Below are positions 26,201-33,200 of a stretch of DNA of 64,000 nt, piece after piece. The notes under the pieces were generated by a model. The model did not search any database and had not been told where the DNA came from. It was given only the letters and a program-made list of their open reading frames with translations. The stretch is taken from NCBI RefSeq assembly GCF_040581485.1, contig NC_090132.1:9745001-9809000 (forward strand), in the 5' to 3' direction. This DNA is from Linepithema humile (Eukaryota > Arthropoda > Insecta > Hymenoptera > Formicidae). The translations under genes and the position numbers were made by a program. The first letter of the stretch is position 1; each line of letters begins with the position of its first letter.

Positions 26201-28440
26201 TTCACATTACTGCCCATCATGCTTTTTAACCAGGACCTTCTATTCAATATGTAGTTTTAATTTTTCGCTGATGCGTACGTCAGAGACTACGGGCATCGAT
26301 TTTACCGTCATGATACCGTGATGTATAGTTTTAAGAAAGCAAAGACAAAACTTTGCAAAGGGGTGACATAAATTTTTGCCAAGATTTATTGTCACGAACT
26401 CATATTTAGCGATAGTTAAACTGCGGACGGACGTCTATGCGAACGTTACGAAAGTTTTGTCTGAATTTATTAAGTCACGAACGTCTTCTCTTCTAGACTG
26501 GACACGCAGTTGCTTTCGTATATATATTATATCCTTTTTAAGATTTATAATCAAACTAACCGAAATTCATTAAAGTTCTATTGTTTCATACTTTTGTTTC
26601 GTTATTTTCAACACCAGCAGTACACGAAAAAACATTTTGGAGGCAACGTGACCTGTTTTTTATAGTACATTTTCTAGTGTTTTTTATTTTATATATACGT
26701 ATGTGTAAATATACGCATTCTTGTTTCGCAGACACGGGTAGTTTCAGCGATACAGCGATTGCATTGAATGTTGAAGACCCGTCGAGGAGAGGCCGTAAGA
26801 GCTCGCCGGGAAGCAAAAGCGGAAGCGGTAGCAGCAGCGGAAGCGCGGTGCAGTATCAAGCGGGTCTGGGGAAGAAGAGTAACAGCACCAGCCAATTATC
26901 CGCGACAGGTAACACATTGTCACACTGGCCATTTCTAGTTAAGTTTGCCGTTTAGTCTCTACGTGTTACATACGTAGTCGATTTTCCGTAAAAAACCGAT
27001 CGTTCGCGCGAAAATAACGTTTCTCGGTGCGCGACATTTAGAACGTTTTGATCGATGTATGACACCATCTCTACGCGACATTAGACAGTTTTCTATTCCT
27101 GACGTTTCTCTTCTTTCTTTAGTGAAAAGGAAATCGTTTTCTCTTCAGAACATCGATATTTCGTAAATTAGGATAGCGTAGTCTAGCATCGTTAGTGCGT
27201 AGATTAAAACGGTGTGCTCTCGCTACGCGCGTAAAATGAGAATGAAAAAAATTAATTGCCGGCATATGATATACTTTTTGTTAAGAATATTCGCAGTGAA
27301 GAAATGGATTTCAGAACTTGAACGTGTTGTAAAAACTTTCCATCAGATTTCTGAACAAAACGCAGATGAAGAATAAGAATAGAAAAAATAAGGAATTATG
27401 TGGACAGAAAGGATATCAACATATCTTTATAATTAATAATCGCGTACGGAATTAATAAGAATTGAAAAAAATTCCAATTTTAATCACGCAGCATAATATT
27501 CTTGCAATGTTACCAACTGCATGTAAAGCATTTATACCTGCGGGGCAGCTGACAAATTGAAAACGTTACAAAACGAACTTGTCGCGTTTGTTAATTATTC
27601 CTTATCTGTTATACCTTATTCTTCGCATTTAACGGATTCCAATACTTGTATATGAACGAATATGATCACAATTCGAGCGTACGTCAATTCGAGCAGATAA
27701 CATCTGTGAAACGCTAACAAGAGCATACCGTAGTCAAGCAAAAAACCCAGTAAGCGGGGCAATATGTACATTCTAATTGTATTCTTGTTTTCTCCGCCAT
27801 CCTTCCTCATCTCTATCCGCCTCTCTTCGACATGAACACACTCACACTTTACTTCTACCAACCAACCACCTCTCGACGCTGGGGGACCATTCACGTCATC
27901 GATCTGCACCCACCTGCACGATTTCTCATCGCGGCGGCCGATCGTCGCCCTCGCGCGTCCGTGCGTGTTCACGGAACACACCATACGGATCATCGATCGA
28001 TTTGCTGGACCGATCGCCACTGTCACGCAAAAAAAAAAAAAAATAACTCGAACTCGATACTCTCGTATTTACAAAATACAATATATACATCTGTAAAATC
28101 AATCCGATAATCGATTGACATCATGTTCACAACAACTGTTGCTCTTGCTACCGCAACTTGCAACCACAACGAACAACAAAAAAACTATATCACGTCACGC
28201 AAAATCCATAACATGCCACGTGCGTCTGTTGGTGGTACATGCGTGGGCGAGGAAGGACGGAAACGGCGGCTGGGTTTCGGGAAGAAGGGGAAGTCGTCCT
28301 TTACAGTTCACAGGAGCGAGGAGGTTCTGCCGCCAGAGGATACGGCCGGCGGTAGGAGCGGCCGACAACCGAGCTCCGCGAGCAGCGACGGCGAGGGGAG
28401 CGGCGACGGGGACAGGTCCGACTAGCTCTCTCTCTCTCTT

Positions 28441-28472
<32 letters not shown>

Positions 28473-30259
28473 ACTAGAAAAAAACTCCTCTTTTTCATCT
28501 ATCACACTTTATTTTCTTCATACCTTTTCGCATTGCGTGGGAGCGACCGGCAACGGCTCGTCGACGGAGGTCTTTGCCGCAGTTTAGCGTTTCAATCGCA
28601 CTGAATTCCGGGCTCTCGCGCGGAGACCAGTGACATTTTCACGCCACTCATAGATATCTTCGATAAGGAATGACGATGCGTGTATCGCGCATAGAGATTA
28701 TCAATGCGTGAAAGAGCGAGACATTGATAGAAGGTTTTATTCAGGTATAATTAATTTTATTAATTGGATCAAGCCTTCGACGAAATGTGAGTACACAGTT
28801 GCAGGAGGACTTGTGATAGGAAGAACAAGAGCTACCGTCCAATTTTCGTGACACCGATGTTTTGAACAGCAACAATGAAACACACCACACATCACTCTTT
28901 AGAGGCCGTGCTTTAGTCGGAGTCGTGCGAGTCTCTCGTGATTGTTGTGTCGGAAAATACTCTCTTATTCCTAAAGCTAAACCGGCTTACGATTAATATG
29001 ACGGATCTGCAAAAGAGATCATCGTCGTCGAATGTTGCTCTTTTTTTTCTTTCTTTTTTCCTTCTTTTCTTGGACAATCGAAGAAAGTATTTTGCGAATC
29101 TGCACGTTTCTTCAAAATAGTCACGAGGTGATTCTTTCCTTCTCGTTATCCTAGATCGTAGAGGCTATTTCTACGTAGCATTGATAGCGTTATTTCTAGA
29201 GGAACGTTCGCACGAGTTTCCTGGGCTGTTAAACTCGCCGTACTGTCAAATGTCAAGCTGTCAATCTTACTTGGTGTTCCGTGAAGTCCATGCACCTCCG
29301 ATTTAGAATTACGCTGGTATGATGTGAATCACGCAGATCAGGAAACTCAACTCCTAGTTGCACAAGTATAGTTGTGCTGGCGCCTTTTCGTGACTCTAGA
29401 ATAGTGTCGGCACCGTGTGTCACGTTATAATCGTTATGAACCATATACAGCTTTTTGAATCTAGATCGTCGCGTGGTCAATTTGAATTTTTCGATAGCAT
29501 CGAGGTAAGTTGGCCACTTGATACGTTGTTTTTTTTATTATTTCTTAGAAGCCGCTGTTGATACGTGCTTCAGGTGAGAGTGCGCTACTCACACGGCTTT
29601 TGACTTTTCGATGTCCTGAATCGTTGCAGCGCTTTTACGAGCATATTTACGTTTCGATATTTCTGCGATTATTGATCACGAATCCGTTGAATGTGCCATC
29701 TGATATATATTTACGTCATTATATATATACAATATACCGGACAATCCTTACGTACCGAGCTGATAATTATAATCACATTGGCTTATTATTATCGGATTGA
29801 GAACGTTCTACTCATATAAAGTGTATATATTCTTGTGTATATAATTATCCGTGTACTTAAGGCGTCCGGGAATTATATTAAATAACTCTTCTTAGTGATA
29901 GATATATTAAGTAACTTTTCTAGAATTGCAGCTAATTAAATTTTACATATAGCATCATCGTATATTGCCAAAAAAAAAAACATACTAATAATTCTCCAAC
30001 ATAATAATATTAATTATTGTCTCGACAGCCTATACGAGTTGATAGAATAGAGATGCCATGCGACAGACCGCTGAAGATTTACTTATTCATGCTTTAGCGC
30101 TCTGTCCCAAAATTTTAAGTCTTATATAAGGGACTAATATGAGATTAGATATATTCATTGTTTGGTGTCATATGCAAATGCCCGCGCGATAATATCTCGT
30201 TACATTTCACTGCAAATATCACGACACCTGAATAAATCCTCGCAACATTTCCCTTTCCT

Positions 30260-30296
<37 letters not shown>

Positions 30297-33200
30297 TACA
30301 TAATATAAAGTGCTTTTTGAATTACAAGATCTCATTCCAGCTCTGCATCTTACTACTAATCATTAGATTGATTCTGAAAAGCGAACAAAGAGAGATCGAG
30401 CGAAAAAAAAAACGAGAGGATACATGAGAGAAGAAGGTTGCACGAAAGAACATGGAGAAAGAGGGAGAGAGAGAAAGAGAAATAATCAACAAACACCCTA
30501 TATATTGAAATCGTATTTGTCACATTCTGCGATTCCATCGTTGTGCGTGGAGACGCACGTAAATTAAAGACCGTTCGGCAGCCCTTGGATTACCTGGATG
30601 AGAGAGCCGCCTGGCACACGCAGTATTAGTGAAAGACAATAGTTTAGCGGTATTTCTTGTTTGGTTTACAACGCAGAGTGCGGCGGGATGATCATCGGTG
30701 GTGGAAGCGCCGGCGCCGTGGCACGCGGTGCCGGTTTAGCGAACCGGAAGCGCAACAGCACGCCGAGCAGCATACAACGATCCGAGGAGATCATGCCTGT
30801 CTACCAGGTGCGCTTTGACAACAAAGGATCGGCAGCCAGCGATACCGCCGGAAGTGTCAACTCGATCTCTAGTTCCGAAGGAAGCTCGTAAGTAGTGGAC
30901 TCCACCTGTGGCGACCAATTCTGCAAGCGGAAGCGCGAGATTCCTGATACATACACTCACACTCTCTCTCTCTTCTCTCTCTTCTCTTCTATCTCTTTCT
31001 CTCTCTCTTCTCTCTATCTCTATCTATTTATCTATCTATCGATTTATCTGTCTATCTATCTATCTATCTATCTAGCTATCTCTCTATCTCTCTATTTATT
31101 TCCTTCTTCTTCTTCTTTGTTTCTCTTTTTCTGTCGTCTATTTCTATCATCTAGTCCTACTATTGATTTCTATTTCTCTATTTTCTGTCTAACTTATCAC
31201 TTACATTCAGCCGCGTGCACCTTGACTAAACGAGAAACTGTGAGCTCTAAGTTCTTCTGCAAATTTAATAATAATTTTGTTATCAATAAAGTGTCGAAAT
31301 TATTCTAGAACAAAAAAAATTGTAAGATGAATATTTTAATATATAGAATACATTGTCAGATCGTACTGTAATAATTAGTATATTGTTTGATTTAATTTTT
31401 TCGAAAAAAAGTTGATAAAATAGAAGTAAAAATAAAAAAAAAAATTGTAAATTAATAAACCTGTTGATTTTTTCGGAAAAAATTATGAGAATATTAACTA
31501 TAATGCTTATCGTCAACAAATATTTGTTTTATTTAATTGGCAAGTTTATTAGTTTATTATTCACAGCTCGCAGTTTACTCATTACTTATCGTTTACCAAC
31601 GTACATGCGAGCTAATTGTATCCTCATTCTCCAATCAGTAGGACTTATTCTTTGTCGTTCAGAGACTTTATTATGAAAGATATTGTTAAAAAATTTATTA
31701 CAAATCTTATTTATTGTCTGAATAGACACCATTAAAATAATGATTATAGGATTATTACGATTTATTATCATTGTTATCGTACGATCATATAAATCATCAG
31801 TTGCAAACAAAGAATAATCCTGCTGGCCTTATTCCTCACATGCGCCAAGATTTATTATTCATACGGAAAATCGTGAATACTCTAAATCGATTATTACATC
31901 TTCAAATATGTGATTGCGTCTATGATTTGAAATGTGTGTTATGGGCACACGCTTTTTTATGGTTCTTCAATTTTTATCAATTTGCAGTTCAGATTTTCCA
32001 TCACTTTCGTCAATTACAGTTCATTTCTAGATTTATTATAAGCTAAATAAAGCATTAGTCATACATAAAAATTAGAAATTTATATATTCAGAAAGACTAT
32101 ATGCCATACTTTACTGCAAGGCGAATAAATTATTTTTATGCCTATTTATTTATTCATTTTAATTTTGGTGAGTTCTCGATGTAATAATTGAATAATAATT
32201 TATGTAATCAAGATTATATTTTAGGAAATGCAATATTTTTTCGTGTCAATAGAGTGCTTTTACTATATGTCAGTTTTATAATGCGAGGAGGAAATATGTA
32301 CTAAAGTATAGTCTTCGACGAATTGACTGAGATTTATATTCTGCTGTCTTTTTTCTGTCTCCTTTTACCCCTCCCACCCCCTTTCCGATGTTCTTTAATC
32401 CCTGCTCCAGAAATGAAAGCACCCATGAAAATATTGTCGTCCATTATCGGTGTTGTTGTCGTCTTGGCTTAATTGCTTGATTGTGGCAAATGGTTGTATC
32501 GCATTATTTCGGAGCACCGTTGCACATATAACACGCACTTTTGAACCTATTATATGTCAATGTGATCGTTATCGCGGAGCTCTACTTTCTACCCTACATG
32601 GTAAGAGAGACGCTAACATACTGTAAATACGCCGAGTGTCATCCAAGAATGTCTTCGCAGGACCGTTTCCTCAGTGGTTTCCATTATACTTCTGTACGAT
32701 TCATTATCTTTTATACATAGTGGATACTCTCTATTTATTGAGACCAACGTACCTTGGAAAGCAGCCCCCCCCCGCCTGATGGATCTCTCTGTCTTATTGT
32801 TTTTTTTTTTCCATATAAAGTGTGTTTCGTAGAATAGGTATTTGTATACAGCGGCGTACCTCTTAGAATGCGCGCCGGATCGAGAAAACAGACGACGATT
32901 GAGATAGATTGAACGTAGGTATGTGTCTACGTGAATTGTAGAATTGTGTGAGCGGGCAAACGTTTTGTCGGTTCGGCACGAGACTTTTATAAATATAATA
33001 ATCTGGATAATTTACTGTTTTATTTCTTGGCAGCATTCGATGCCTAAATATAGTCGGGAAGTTCGGAGAAAGTGGTTGGCTGTGATCGGATGTACGAACT
33101 TTCATTGATACGTGACTGTGTCCGTCACTCAAATATATTATCGTACTCATTAAGCAATGATGTAGTATTAAAGTCATTACAATAAGTCAATAGTGATGTA

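Larger units (their letters stand above)
28416..30676 (+). other. Rim: Intron between the alternative exons 14a and 14b
   Basis: 2.26 kb. It holds a CU-rich tract right after 14a (28426-28472), a TA repeat near 30.27 kb and a GA-rich tract (30455-30483) upstream of 14b. No coding exon is recognised between them. Confidence 0.75.
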
